In this document: in pieces, positions 54,028 through 62,674 of the stretch
Numbering within the stretch: position 1 is the stretch's first letter
Layout of the letters: each line of letters begins with the position of its first letter
From: Rhodocyclaceae bacterium
Lineage (GTDB): Bacteria; Pseudomonadota; Gammaproteobacteria; Burkholderiales; Rhodocyclaceae
Direction of reading: 5' to 3'
Length of the DNA stretch: 64,000 nt
Assembly (NCBI GenBank): GCA_028714035.1
Contig: JAQTNA010000012.1
Coordinates: forward strand, 1-64,000
Notes under the pieces: generated by a model
Seen by the model: only the letters and a program-made list of their open reading frames with translations
Told to the model about the DNA's origin: nothing
Databases searched by the model: none
Made by a program: the position numbers and the translations under genes

Positions 54028-55722
54028 TCAATCCGAGCCTTGGCTCTGGATCGGCCGATCCAGGGGTTTGATCGAGGATTCATTCAAGGTGGCGTCGAAA
54101 ACTTCGATCACCTCGCGCACGAAGCCGTCCTGCTCCAGCGCCTCCACGGCCCGGTCATGGCGCGCCTGCTTCTCGAGGGCGAGCCGCTCGGCCGGGGTTT
54201 CCGCAACGGTTTCCCCCAGGTCCACCTGCAAACGCATGGGACGGCCCAGGCAGCCGCTTAGCGCGGCTTGCAGTTTGTCCGCGGGCCCGCTGGTCATCAG
54301 AAGTTGCTTGTGCGCCGTGGTCAGGCGCAATTTCACCAGGTCACCGGATATTCCCAGCAGTTCGCAGTGCTGCCCCAGTTCCCGCGCCAGGCCACCCACA
54401 TCGAGCCGGGCCAGGATGTCGTGCCAGTCGTCCGTCATCGCCCCGTCAGGAGCCTCGCCTGCCGGACTGGCCAAGGGAGATACTGCCACTACAGGCAGGG
54501 GAAGCGCCAATGGTGTCACCTGGGCAGGCTTGGGCTCCGGTGCGGCGGATCGCGCGGGCAACGTCACGGCAGCAGACGGCCCCGGCGTGGCGACCTTGCG
54601 CCCTCCGCCTTGCGCCCCCCCCGCGGCCAGGGCGGGCGGCGTCATGGGCCGGAAGGCATGGAGGCGCAGCAGGCACATGGTGAATCCGGAGTATTCATCC
54701 GGCGCCAGCGGCAGGTCGGCCCGGCCGTGAGTGACGATCTGGTAGGCGAGTTGCAGGTACTCGGCGTCGAAGACTGCCGCGTAGGCCGCGAGACGCACCC
54801 TTTCCGCCTCATCGGCGATGGCGCCCGGCGCCATCTGCACCAGGGCGACGCGGTGGAAAAGGCTGGCGAGTTCCAGCAACGCGCCGTCAAACGACAGGCT
54901 GCGCCCATCCATGGCATCCGCCAGTTGGAGCATGGCGGGAAGATCACCGGCGGACAGGCCGTCAAGCAAGCCGTACAGGTAATCCTCCCCCACCGTGCCC
55001 AGCATGTCGCGCACGCCCTCCTCCTCCACCCGCCCGGCGCCGTGGGCGATGGCCTGGTCCAGGAGCGACAAGGCATCGCGCATGGAACCTGCGGCGCCCT
55101 TGGCGATGTGACGCAAGGCCAGCGGCTCGAAGGGCACCTTTTCGGCCCCAAGGATGCGGGTAAGGTGCTCGATGATGTGCTGCGGCGGCATCTGTTTCAG
55201 GTTGAACTGAAGACAGCGCGAAAGCACGGTCACCGGAATCTTCTGCGGATCCGTGGTGGCGAGGATGAACTTGACATGTTCCGGCGGTTCTTCCAGCGTC
55301 TTCAGCATGGCGTTGAAGGCATGGCCGGAGAGCTGGTGCACCTCGTCAATCACATAGACCTTGTAGCGGCCACGGGCGGGAGTATAGGCCGCCTGTTCCA
55401 GGAGCGCCGCCATGTCGTCCACGCCCCGATTCGAGGCGGCGTCCATCTCGATGTAATCCACGAAGCGACCCGAATCAATCTCGGTGCAGGCGCCGCAGGT
55501 ACCGCAGGGCGTGGCGGTGATGCCGGTCTCGCAGTTCAAGGCCTTGGCCAGGATGCGGGCGATGGTGGTCTTGCCCACGCCCCGGGTGCCGGTGAACAGG
55601 TAGGCGTGATGCAAGCGCTGTTGTTCCAGGGCATGGGTGAGCGCGCGCACCACATGTTCCTGGCCCACCAGGGTCGAAAAGCTTTTCGGCCGCCATTTGC
55701 GCGCCAGTGCCTGATAACTCAT
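54028..55722 (-). CDS. dnaX: DNA polymerase III subunits gamma/tau
   Basis: The 564-residue clamp-loader ATPase starts [20 protein letters not shown], with Walker [11 protein letters not shown], the zinc module of four cysteines around [20 protein letters not shown], and the DEVH box [10 protein letters not shown]. The proline/alanine-rich C-terminal part (about 360-430) and the last domain are as in tau. I see no A-rich slippery heptamer for a frameshift to gamma, so only the long form may be made. It is followed by ybaB and recR. Confidence 0.95.
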   Translation of the reverse strand: MSYQALARKWRPKSFSTLVGQEHVVRALTHALEQQRLHHAYLFTGTRGVGKTTIARILAKALNCETGITATPCGTCGACTEIDSGRFVDYIEMDAASNRGVDDMAALLEQAAYTPARGRYKVYVIDEVHQLSGHAFNAMLKTLEEPPEHVKFILATTDPQKIPVTVLSRCLQFNLKQMPPQHIIEHLTRILGAEKVPFEPLALRHIAKGAAGSMRDALSLLDQAIAHGAGRVEEEGVRDMLGTVGEDYLYGLLDGLSAGDLPAMLQLADAMDGRSLSFDGALLELASLFHRVALVQMAPGAIADEAERVRLAAYAAVFDAEYLQLAYQIVTHGRADLPLAPDEYSGFTMCLLRLHAFRPMTPPALAAGGAQGGGRKVATPGPSAAVTLPARSAAPEPKPAQVTPLALPLPVVAVSPLASPAGEAPDGAMTDDWHDILARLDVGGLARELGQHCELLGISGDLVKLRLTTAHKQLLMTSGPADKLQAALSGCLGRPMRLQVDLGETVAETPAERLALEKQARHDRAVEALEQDGFVREVIEVFDATLNESSIKPLDRPIQSQGSD

Positions 55723-55767
55723 GGCGCGGATTCTAGCAGAATCGGCCCTATCGGCTTGCACCGATAC

Positions 55768-55831
55768 GGTGAGCGGTATGGTATCCGCGCCTGCGGCGCG
55801 CCGCTTACCGCTTACCGCTTACCGCTCTACC
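55768..55831. repeat. inverted heptad-repeat element between rluE and dnaX
   Basis: GGTGAGC and GGTATGG (55768-55781), the same GC-rich palindrome core as at 53573 (55778-55803), then GCTTACC three times (55803-55823) and a related unit. The last copies include the rluE stop codon (55819-55821), so the repeat encodes the end of that protein. Confidence 0.82.
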
Positions 55832-56355
55832 TCCCGCCACTCTCCCGGCTGCAAGCCGGCCAGGGTCCAGGGGCCGATGGCCGCGCGGATCAGGCGCAGA
55901 GTCGGGAAACCCACCTTGGCGGTCATGCGCCGCACCTGCCGGTTCTTGCCTTCCTTGAGCCGAATTTCCAGCCAGGAGGTGGGAATCGCTTGCCGGAAGC
56001 GGATAGGCGGATGCCGCGGCCAGAGGCTTTCCGGTTCGGAAATCAGCCGCGCCTTGCACGGCCGGGAGGTGAAGTCCCCCAGGTCCAGTCCCCCGCGCAG
56101 GCGCGCAAGGGCCTCCTCGTCGGGAACGCCTTCCACCTGCGCCCAGTAAACCTTTTCCATCTTGTGCCTGGGATCGCTGATACGGGCCTGAAGACGGCCA
56201 TCGTCGGTGAGCAGGAGCAGCCCCTCGCTGTCCGCGTCCAGCCTGCCCGCCGGATGCACACCGGGAACGGGCACGAAGTCCTTGAGCGTCTGCCGCCCCT
56301 CCACCGGCCGAAACTGGGTGAGGACGTTGAACGGCTTGTTGAGCAGGATGAGCAC
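55819..56355 (-). CDS. rluE: 23S rRNA pseudouridine synthase, RluE-like
   Basis: The 178-residue RsuA-family enzyme isomerises a uridine in 23S rRNA. It begins LILLNKPFNVLTQFRPVEGR, has the catalytic block VHPAGRLDADSEGLLLLTDD (Asp in GRLD) and KEGKNRQVRRMTAKVGFPTL. There is no N-terminal S4 domain, as in RluE. The start is a GTG without a good ribosome site. The C-terminal residues are encoded by heptad-repeat sequence. Confidence 0.9.
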   Translation of the reverse strand: MLILLNKPFNVLTQFRPVEGRQTLKDFVPVPGVHPAGRLDADSEGLLLLTDDGRLQARISDPRHKMEKVYWAQVEGVPDEEALARLRGGLDLGDFTSRPCKARLISEPESLWPRHPPIRFRQAIPTSWLEIRLKEGKNRQVRRMTAKVGFPTLRLIRAAIGPWTLAGLQPGEWREVER

Positions 56356-56378
56356 AACGGGAAGCAGGGAAACCGGGC

Positions 56379-58166
56379 TCAGGAAAGGCCTCGGCCGCCC
56401 CCGTCGCTCGGTTCGCTCGGGCGGAACAGATGGCCGAAGCGCTCGTCTTCCGAATAGGGGAAGAAATCCACGATCAACCCGGCGCGAATCTTGGCCTGGG
56501 TCTCCTGCCAGAACTTGGGGTTCAGGAGATCGGTGTGGTATTTCATGAAGGCGGCCCGGACTTGGGGGTTGTAGAGGATGAAGGTGGCAAACTCTTCCGG
56601 GAACACGTCGTTCCGGAACACGGTATACCAGGGCTCGCTGGACATTTCCATCTCCGGATAGGGCGCCTCCGGAATCCAGCGGAAATGACAGTCGGTCATG
56701 TACTCGATCTCGTCGTAGTCATAGAACACGACCCGGCCATAGCGCGTGACGCCGAAGTTCTTCCACAGCATGTCCCCGGGGAAGATGTTGACCGCGGCCA
56801 TCTCCTTGATGGCACTGCCGTAGTCCCGCACCACACGCTCCAGTTCCTCGCCCTTGGCCGTTTCCAGGTAGATGTTGAGCGGGATCATGCGCCGCTCGAT
56901 GTAGAGATGGCGGAACACCAGGGTATTCTCGTCTTCCTCGATGGAAGACGGTGCCAGGCGACGCAGTTCGTCCATCAGTTCGGCGGAGAAGCGTGCCTTG
57001 GGCAGGGCGACGTTGGCGAAATCCAGGGTATCGGCCATGCGCCCCACCCGGTCGTGGCGTTTCACCAGCACGTACTTGGCAAGCACTGTCTCCCGGTCCA
57101 CTTCCTTGCTGCTGCCGAAAACGTCCTTGATGATCTTGAACACGTAGGGGAAGGACGGCAGGGTGAATACCAGCATGACCAGTCCGCGTATGCCCGGGGC
57201 GATGATGAAATCGTCGTTCGAATGGCGCAGATGGGCCATGAGATCCCGCGCGAACAGGCTCTTGCCCTGCTTGGCCAGGCCGAGCATGGTGTACAGCTCG
57301 GAGCGGGGCTTGTTGGGCATGATGCTGCGCAGGAAGGTCACGTAGCTTGATGGCACGTCCATGTCCACCAGGAAGTAGGCCCGGGACAGGGAGAACAGGA
57401 TGGCGATGCTGGTCACGTCCAGCAGGATCGTGTCCAGGTACAGGCGTCCGTTCTCGTCGTGCAGGAACGGCAGGGCAAAGGGGTATTCCACGGTACCGTT
57501 GACCGCCTTGCCGATGATGTAGGCCGCCTTGTTGCGATAGAAGGCGGAATGCAAGACCTGTATCTGGCAATTGGCCTCGGCATGCGGCCAGACACCGCCA
57601 AGATGGCGCCGAACCATGATCAGGACCCGGTCAATGTCCCTTTCCAGGTTGGCGAAAGGACAATGCCAGTCAAAGTCCAGGAAGATGCGGCGTGCCGTGT
57701 CCCGGAGATCGCTCTGGTTCGGGTAATAACTGCGGTAGGAGGGCGGATCGGACTCCAGGTACTCGGTGGAAATGGCCGGGCGCAGGAAGATGAAGTCGTT
57801 GTGGAAGTAGGTGTGGTGCAGAATCTTGGTGGTGACCGAGTTGAAGAAAGTCTCCGCCAGTTCCGGCTGCTTGTGATTGATGAGCTTGCCGATGAACATC
57901 AGCTTGGCCGATTGCCAGGTGGCGGCATCCAGTGAATCTGCCCGGAACTCGTTGCGCAGGCGCTCCACGCACTCATCCACCCGATCGGTGTAGAACTGGA
58001 TGCGGTCCCGTACCGCCTTCTGCACTTCCAGCCACTCGCCCTCCTCGAACAGGCCCTTGGCCCTGGCCGTGGTCTCCCGGAACAGACGGTAGTGCTTGTC
58101 GAAACCGTCCACGAGCGCCTGGGCAATACCGGCCGCGACGGAGTGCTGATCAGATAGGAAGTCCAT
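56379..58166 (-). CDS. aceK: isocitrate dehydrogenase kinase/phosphatase
   Basis: AceK phosphorylates and dephosphorylates isocitrate dehydrogenase, directing carbon to the glyoxylate shunt. The 595-residue length fits the family, with motifs FHNDFIFLRPAISTEYLESD, FVFKIIKD-type ATP site (YVFKIIKDVFGSSKEVDRET) and WKNFGVTRYGRVVFYDYDE (the catalytic DYDEI part). aceA/aceB are not in the window. The ATG at 58166 is preceded by heptad repeats and no Shine-Dalgarno sequence. Confidence 0.96.
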   Translation of the reverse strand: MDFLSDQHSVAAGIAQALVDGFDKHYRLFRETTARAKGLFEEGEWLEVQKAVRDRIQFYTDRVDECVERLRNEFRADSLDAATWQSAKLMFIGKLINHKQPELAETFFNSVTTKILHHTYFHNDFIFLRPAISTEYLESDPPSYRSYYPNQSDLRDTARRIFLDFDWHCPFANLERDIDRVLIMVRRHLGGVWPHAEANCQIQVLHSAFYRNKAAYIIGKAVNGTVEYPFALPFLHDENGRLYLDTILLDVTSIAILFSLSRAYFLVDMDVPSSYVTFLRSIMPNKPRSELYTMLGLAKQGKSLFARDLMAHLRHSNDDFIIAPGIRGLVMLVFTLPSFPYVFKIIKDVFGSSKEVDRETVLAKYVLVKRHDRVGRMADTLDFANVALPKARFSAELMDELRRLAPSSIEEDENTLVFRHLYIERRMIPLNIYLETAKGEELERVVRDYGSAIKEMAAVNIFPGDMLWKNFGVTRYGRVVFYDYDEIEYMTDCHFRWIPEAPYPEMEMSSEPWYTVFRNDVFPEEFATFILYNPQVRAAFMKYHTDLLNPKFWQETQAKIRAGLIVDFFPYSEDERFGHLFRPSEPSDGGGRGLS

Positions 58167-58170
58167 GAGG

Positions 58171-58263
58171 GTCAGTTGTCGGTTGTCAGTTATCGGTTGT
58201 CAGGGTCTTGGGTCGCACCGAAGGCGCGCAAACTTCAACCCCTCACCCCTCACTCCTCACGCC
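58171..58263. repeat. inverted heptad-repeat element between hldE and aceK
   Basis: GTCAGTT, GTCGGTT, GTCAGTT, ATCGGTT, GTCAGGG (58171-58205), a spacer, then CAACCCC, TCACCCC, TCACTCC, TCACGCC (58236-58263). The right half runs into the 3' end of hldE (stop at 58243). The 7-mers differ from those of the other elements but keep the period and the left-right polarity. Confidence 0.78.
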
Positions 58264-59181
58264 CTCCAAGAGTTCTTCTCGTGTGACGGTCGCCGTGCCG
58301 AGCTTGGCGACCACGATGCCCCCCGCCTTGTTGGCCAGCGCCATGGCCGCCGCCATGTCCAGGCCGCAGGCCAGCATGACCGCCAGGGTCGCGATCACTG
58401 TATCACCGGCACCGCTCACGTCATAGACTTCCCGGGCCTGGGCGGGTTGATGCACGCTGCCGTTGGCGGAAAAGAGGGTCATGCCTTCCTCGCTCCGGGT
58501 CACCAGCAAGGCATCCAGGTTCAGGCTGGCACGCAGGGATTCGGCTCGCCCGCGCAAGTCTTCTTCCGAGTTCCAGCGTCCCACGACCTGGCGCAGTTCG
58601 GAACGGTTCGGGGTGAGCAGGGTCGCACCGGCATAGCGCTGGTAGTCCTCGCCCTTGGGGTCCACCAGCACGATCTTGCCGGCCTCCCGCGCCAGGCGAA
58701 TCATTTCGGTGATATGCGTCAGTCCGCCCTTGCCGTAGTCCGAGAGGATCACCACCTGGTAATCGGGCAGGATGCGCCGGTATTCCTCCAGCTTGCCTTT
58801 GAGCACCTCGTGATCCGGCGAATTTTCGAAATCAATTCTCAGCAGTTGCTGTTGCCTGGCCACCACCCGCAGCTTGATGGTGGTGGAGAGCCCCGCGTCC
58901 CGGTGCAGGCAGGTCTCGATGCCGGAAGAGACGAGCAGTCGCTCCAGTGCCTGACCGGCCTCGTCCTCACCCACCACCGAGAGCAGGGCCACTCTGGCGC
59001 CCAGTGCCTGGGCATTGCGCGCCACGTTGGCCGCCCCGCCCAGGCGCTCCTCGACGCGTTCGACCTTGACCACGGGCACGGGCGCCTCGGGCGATATCCG
59101 CCCCACATCACCAAACCAGTAACGGTCCAGCATGACGTCACCCACCACCAGGATGCGGGCTTTGGAAGTATCGGGGAACAT
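58243..59181 (-). CDS. rfaE1: D-glycero-beta-D-manno-heptose-7-phosphate kinase
   Basis: The 312-residue PfkB-family kinase makes heptose 1,7-bisphosphate for LPS core heptose. It has RILVVGDVMLDRYWFGDVGR at the N-terminus, RLGGAANVARNAQALGARVA and the C-terminal anion hole YDVSGAGDTVIATLAV. Only the kinase half is present; the adenylyltransferase half of fused HldE is missing and should be a separate gene elsewhere. Its start codon follows nine 7-bp repeats (59184-59246). Confidence 0.94.
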   Translation of the reverse strand: MFPDTSKARILVVGDVMLDRYWFGDVGRISPEAPVPVVKVERVEERLGGAANVARNAQALGARVALLSVVGEDEAGQALERLLVSSGIETCLHRDAGLSTTIKLRVVARQQQLLRIDFENSPDHEVLKGKLEEYRRILPDYQVVILSDYGKGGLTHITEMIRLAREAGKIVLVDPKGEDYQRYAGATLLTPNRSELRQVVGRWNSEEDLRGRAESLRASLNLDALLVTRSEEGMTLFSANGSVHQPAQAREVYDVSGAGDTVIATLAVMLACGLDMAAAMALANKAGGIVVAKLGTATVTREELLEGVRSEG

Positions 59182-59183
59182 GG

Positions 59184-59316
59184 GATTCAGGGATCAGGGA
59201 TCAGGGATCAGGGATCAGGAGCTAGGAGCTAGGGGCTAGGGGTCAGCATCCGCGCGCTTTGCGCGCGCTAACTATTGCTAGCCTCTCTGACTTCCTAGCC
59301 TCTAGTCCCCTATCTC
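59184..59316. repeat. inverted heptad-repeat element between ugd and rfaE1
   Basis: Nine uninterrupted 7-mers: GATTCAG, GGATCAG four times, GAGCTAG twice, GGGCTAG, GGGTCAG (59184-59246). Then a palindrome core ATCCGCGCGC-TTT-GCGCGCGC (about 59248-59268), and inverted units with CTA spaced 7-8 bp (59295, 59302, 59310) that include the ugd stop codon. Confidence 0.88.
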
Positions 59317-60635
59317 CGTCCGATGGGCAGGTATTCCAGGCCGAAGGAACGCACCAGGGCCGGCTCGTACATGTTGCGGCCGTCCACGATCACCGGGGTC
59401 CTGAGTTTCGACTTGATGGCTTCGAAATCCGGGCTGCGGAATTCCTTCCATTCGGTGACGATGATCAGGGCATCGGCGCCGTCCAGGGCCGCCATGGGCC
59501 CATCCACATAGGCCAGTCGCGGTTCCTCGCCGATACTGCGCTCCGCCTCGTGCATGGCGACCGGGTCGTAGGCCGCCACGGTGGCGCCCGCCGCGAACAG
59601 ATCAGCCAGCAGATATCGGCTCGGCGCTTCGCGCATGTCGTCGGTATTGGGCTTGAACGCGAGCCCCCAGACGGCAAACCTCCTGCCGGAAAGATCCTCC
59701 CCGAAACGGGCCTTGATCTTCTTGGCCAGCACGCCCTTCTGGGCCTCGTTGGCCTCCTCCACCGCATTCAGGACTTTCAGTTCGATGCCGGCATCCTGCC
59801 GCGCCGTACGCTGTAGTGCCTGGACATCCTTGGGGAAGCAGGAACCGCCGTAGCCACAGCCGGGGTAGAGGAAGTGATAGCCGATGCGCGGGTCTGAGCC
59901 TATGCCCTGGCGCACATGCTCGATATCCGCACCGAGGACCTCGGCCAGATTGGCCAGTTCGTTCATGAAGGAGATGCGGGTGGCCAGCATGGCGTTGGCC
60001 GCATACTTGGTCAGTTCGGCGCTCTTCACATCCATGATGATGAGGCGATCGTGGTTGCGCTGGAAGGGACCGTACAAGGCGCGCATCAGCTCGATGGCCT
60101 TCGGTTCCTCCGCACCGACCACGATGCGGTCCGGCCGCATGAAGTCATCCACCGCCGCGCCTTCCTTCAGGAACTCGGGGTTCGAGACCACGCTGTATTC
60201 GATGGCAGCGCCGCGGGTTGCCAGTTCCTCGGCAATGGCCGCGCGCACCTTGTCGGCCGTACCCACGGGCACGGTGGACTTATCCACGACAACCTTGTAG
60301 CCAGTCATGTGGCGACCGATGTTGCGCGCCGCCGCCACGACGTATTGCAGGTCGGCCGACCCGTCCTCGTCGGGAGGCGTACCGACGGCGATGAACTGGA
60401 TGGTGCCGTAGGCCACGGCCTCTTGCACATCCGTGGTGAAACGCAGGCGCCCGGCGGCGACATTGCGCGCCACCATCTCCTTCAGGCCGGGTTCATAGAT
60501 GGGAATGCCGCCTTCCTGGAGAATACGGATCTTCTCCGCATCCACGTCCAGACAGAGTACGTCGTTGCCCACTTCCGCCAGGCAGGTGCCGCTGACCAGG
60601 CCCACGTAGCCCGTTCCGATCACAGTGACTTTCAT
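59310..60635 (-). CDS. ugd: UDP-glucose 6-dehydrogenase
   Basis: Ugd oxidises UDP-glucose to UDP-glucuronate. The 441-residue protein has [20 protein letters not shown], the [10 protein letters not shown] block, the catalytic cysteine in [17 protein letters not shown] and the C-terminal [13 protein letters not shown]. The ATG has AGGA 7 nt upstream. UDP-glucuronate could feed either polysaccharide locus. Confidence 0.96.
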   Translation of the reverse strand: MKVTVIGTGYVGLVSGTCLAEVGNDVLCLDVDAEKIRILQEGGIPIYEPGLKEMVARNVAAGRLRFTTDVQEAVAYGTIQFIAVGTPPDEDGSADLQYVVAAARNIGRHMTGYKVVVDKSTVPVGTADKVRAAIAEELATRGAAIEYSVVSNPEFLKEGAAVDDFMRPDRIVVGAEEPKAIELMRALYGPFQRNHDRLIIMDVKSAELTKYAANAMLATRISFMNELANLAEVLGADIEHVRQGIGSDPRIGYHFLYPGCGYGGSCFPKDVQALQRTARQDAGIELKVLNAVEEANEAQKGVLAKKIKARFGEDLSGRRFAVWGLAFKPNTDDMREAPSRYLLADLFAAGATVAAYDPVAMHEAERSIGEEPRLAYVDGPMAALDGADALIIVTEWKEFRSPDFEAIKSKLRTPVIVDGRNMYEPALVRSFGLEYLPIGRR

Positions 60636-60654
60636 TTCAAGTTCCTAAATAGAG

Positions 60655-60715
60655 GGGAAGTAGAAAGTGGAAAGTGGGAAGTGGGGTACCCACTCCCACC
60701 TACCCACTCCCCACT
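60655..60715. repeat. inverted heptad-repeat element between lapB and ugd
   Basis: GGGAAGT, AGAAAGT, GGAAAGT, GGGAAGT, GGGGTAC (60655-60689) are followed directly by CCACTCC, CACCTAC, CCACTCC and a related unit (60690-60715). The two halves are inverted around GGTACC; there is no separate core. Confidence 0.8.
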
Positions 60716-60726
60716 GCCCGTCATGG

Positions 60727-61902
60727 TTACGGTGCCAAATCAAATTCCTCGGTGCGCTTGGGCGGGTAGGTTTCCCAGCCGCCGCAAGCGGGGCAATGCC
60801 AATAGAACTGGCGCGCCTGGAAGCCGCAATGATCGCAACGGTAGCGGGCCACCCGGCGGGTGTGGTTGTGGATCAGGCCCTTCACCAGTTCCAGATCGGG
60901 CCGGTTCTCCGGGCTCGCCACCTGAACACGCGCCTCCAGCATCTTTTCCAAGCCGAGGAGGGTCGGATTGCGCCTCACCTCGTCGCGTACGACCTGATAG
61001 GCCTCGGCCGCCCCGTTGATTTCCAGCTGGCACTGGTAGACCGTCTCCAGGAGATCCACGGAGGGGTGACGTTCCAGGTAGCCCTGAAGCAATTGTAGCC
61101 CCTGTGCCACCCGGTCCAGCTTGCGATGAGCCTCCAGCAGGCGCACCGCCACCAGAGCCAGATAGACAGGATTTTGCTGTTCGACCCGCTTCCAGGTCTC
61201 GATGGCGGCTTCGTACTCACCGGCGGCCGCCTCCATGTCGCCCAGCATGACATTGGCCCGGACATTGCGTCGGTTCGCCGCAAGCGCCTCGAGGAGAAGG
61301 GAGCGGGCGGCCTCGGGACGGGAGTTGCCAACTTCCTGAAACGCCAGTTCACAATAGAAATTGGCTATTTCCCTGTGCCACAGACGGCCCGTCCTCTCCT
61401 GTTGCAGACGCGCGACCTCGATGGCCTTCGTCCACTCCTTCTCCTGCTGGTAGATGTCCAGCAGGGCGTTCAGCGCCGTCTCATCCAGCTCTGTGTCTTT
61501 CAACTTGAGAAAACTGTCTTCCGCCCGATCCAGGAGGCCTGCCTTGAGGAAGTCCTGACCCAGTTCCAGGAGCGCCGAGAGACGTTGATCCTGGCCCAGA
61601 TCCTCCCTCTCCAGGAGATTCTGATGCATGCGTATGGCGCGGTCGGTCTCGCCCCTGCGGCGAAAAAGGCTCCCCAGGGCAAAATGAAGCTCTATGGTCT
61701 CGGGCTCGACCTTCACCGCTTCCAGGAAGGCCTCGATGGCCTTGTCCGGCTGCTCGTTCACCAGGAAATTGAGCCCCTTGAAATAGGAACGGGGCAGGCT
61801 ACGGGAATCCCGCACCACGTGACGGATGTCCACCCGCGCCGCCACCCAGCCGAGGGCGAAAAACAGGGGGAAAGCCAGCAGCCACCAGAGTTGAAAGTCC
61901 AT
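60727..61902 (-). CDS. lapB: lipopolysaccharide assembly protein LapB
   Basis: LapB (YciM) controls LPS synthesis by guiding LpxC to FtsH and linking assembly steps at the inner membrane. The 391-residue protein has an N-terminal membrane anchor (WWLLAFPLFFALGWVAARVD), about nine TPR repeats (60-340) and a C-terminal rubredoxin-type zinc site (CDHCGFQARQFYWHCPACGG). I chose the ATG at 61902. It lies 16 bp after lapA, the usual pair. Confidence 0.95.
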   Translation of the reverse strand: MDFQLWWLLAFPLFFALGWVAARVDIRHVVRDSRSLPRSYFKGLNFLVNEQPDKAIEAFLEAVKVEPETIELHFALGSLFRRRGETDRAIRMHQNLLEREDLGQDQRLSALLELGQDFLKAGLLDRAEDSFLKLKDTELDETALNALLDIYQQEKEWTKAIEVARLQQERTGRLWHREIANFYCELAFQEVGNSRPEAARSLLLEALAANRRNVRANVMLGDMEAAAGEYEAAIETWKRVEQQNPVYLALVAVRLLEAHRKLDRVAQGLQLLQGYLERHPSVDLLETVYQCQLEINGAAEAYQVVRDEVRRNPTLLGLEKMLEARVQVASPENRPDLELVKGLIHNHTRRVARYRCDHCGFQARQFYWHCPACGGWETYPPKRTEEFDLAP

Positions 61903-61918
61903 GACGATGCTGTCTCTC

Positions 61919-62170
61919 TCAGGAGGCCGTGCCGTCGCGCCCATCCCTCAGGCGCGCCAGTTCCCTGCGCTGGGACAGGACGGTGGCAAAGGTACCGGTC
62001 AGCCCCACCACGGCGCCCAGGACGAAGAAAAGAAGCATGACGAACACCAGCGGCAGTTGCCAGGACAGCCCGAAGAAAAAGCTCAGGTTGACGATGCCAC
62101 TGTTTTTGATGGCGAAGCCGAGCAACAGCACGAAGGCCACGGCGCGGAAAATCCAGATCAGGCTACGCAT
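61919..62170 (-). CDS. lapA: lipopolysaccharide assembly protein LapA
   Basis: The 83-residue protein has two membrane segments (about 5-22 and 38-62) and a C-terminal charged helix (SQRRELARLRDGRDG), like LapA/YciS, DUF1049. The order ihfB-lapA-lapB is common in proteobacteria. It probably acts with LapB at the inner membrane. Confidence 0.9.
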   Translation of the reverse strand: MRSLIWIFRAVAFVLLLGFAIKNSGIVNLSFFFGLSWQLPLVFVMLLFFVLGAVVGLTGTFATVLSQRRELARLRDGRDGTAS

Positions 62171-62320
62171 GCGGATAATGGGTTCGGTTTGTGAGCGCCA
62201 GACGCTTCCGGACGGCAGCCGGCATCATACTATACAAGGGACGAGGGCGATGCCTGGCGGCAGCTTTTGCGGCAGCGGAAACAGGTCGAAGCGTTGGCGC
62301 CCGATGAAACACCGGGCGAA

Positions 62321-62347
62321 AAAAGAGGCGGCAAAGCCGCCTCTTTT
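62321..62347. terminator. bidirectional intrinsic terminator after ihfB
   Basis: AAAAGAGGCGGC and GCCGCCTCTTTT are a perfect 12-bp inverted repeat around AAA. It lies 24 bp after the ihfB stop, so lapAB probably have their own promoter or rely on read-through. Confidence 0.9.
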
Positions 62348-62370
62348 CAGGTTCCGCGAGGGAAGATGGA

Positions 62371-62655
62371 TCAGGCCTCCTGATCCACCCGCTCGCGCAG
62401 TTCCTTGCCTGCCTTGAAGTGCGGGACATACTTTTCCGGCACCTGCACCTTGTCACCTGACTTCGGGTTACGCCCGACACGCGGCGGCCGATAGCTGAGA
62501 GCAAAGCTGCCGAAGCCGCGGATCTCGATGCGGTCCCCCTGCGCGAGGCTGGAGGACATGGCATCGAGAATCACCTTCACGGCGTAATCAGCATCCTTCG
62601 CCACCAGCTGCGGAAACCGCAGGGCGAGCCGGTTGATGAGTTCCGACTTGGTCAT
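62371..62655 (-). CDS. ihfB: integration host factor subunit beta
   Basis: The 94-residue HU/IHF protein has [37 protein letters not shown] and [20 protein letters not shown] with the intercalating proline. It bends DNA as a heterodimer with IhfA. I chose the ATG at 62655, matching the E. coli start; a GTG 3 codons upstream is possible. It follows rpsA directly, the conserved order. Confidence 0.96.
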   Translation of the reverse strand: MTKSELINRLALRFPQLVAKDADYAVKVILDAMSSSLAQGDRIEIRGFGSFALSYRPPRVGRNPKSGDKVQVPEKYVPHFKAGKELRERVDQEA

Positions 62656-62674
62656 GGCCGACACGACTCCTCGC

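Noticed and set aside
54028-55722. Programmed frameshift in dnaX producing the short gamma form
   Set aside because: I found no A-rich slippery heptamer or following stem in the coding sequence.
54268-56457. 729-codon plus-strand frame across dnaX and rluE
   Set aside because: It crosses two well-supported minus-strand genes and a repeat element, and shows no domain signature.
59184-59246. CRISPR-like array in the nine tandem units
   Set aside because: Units are 7 bp without spacers and no cas genes are near; this is a tandem repeat.
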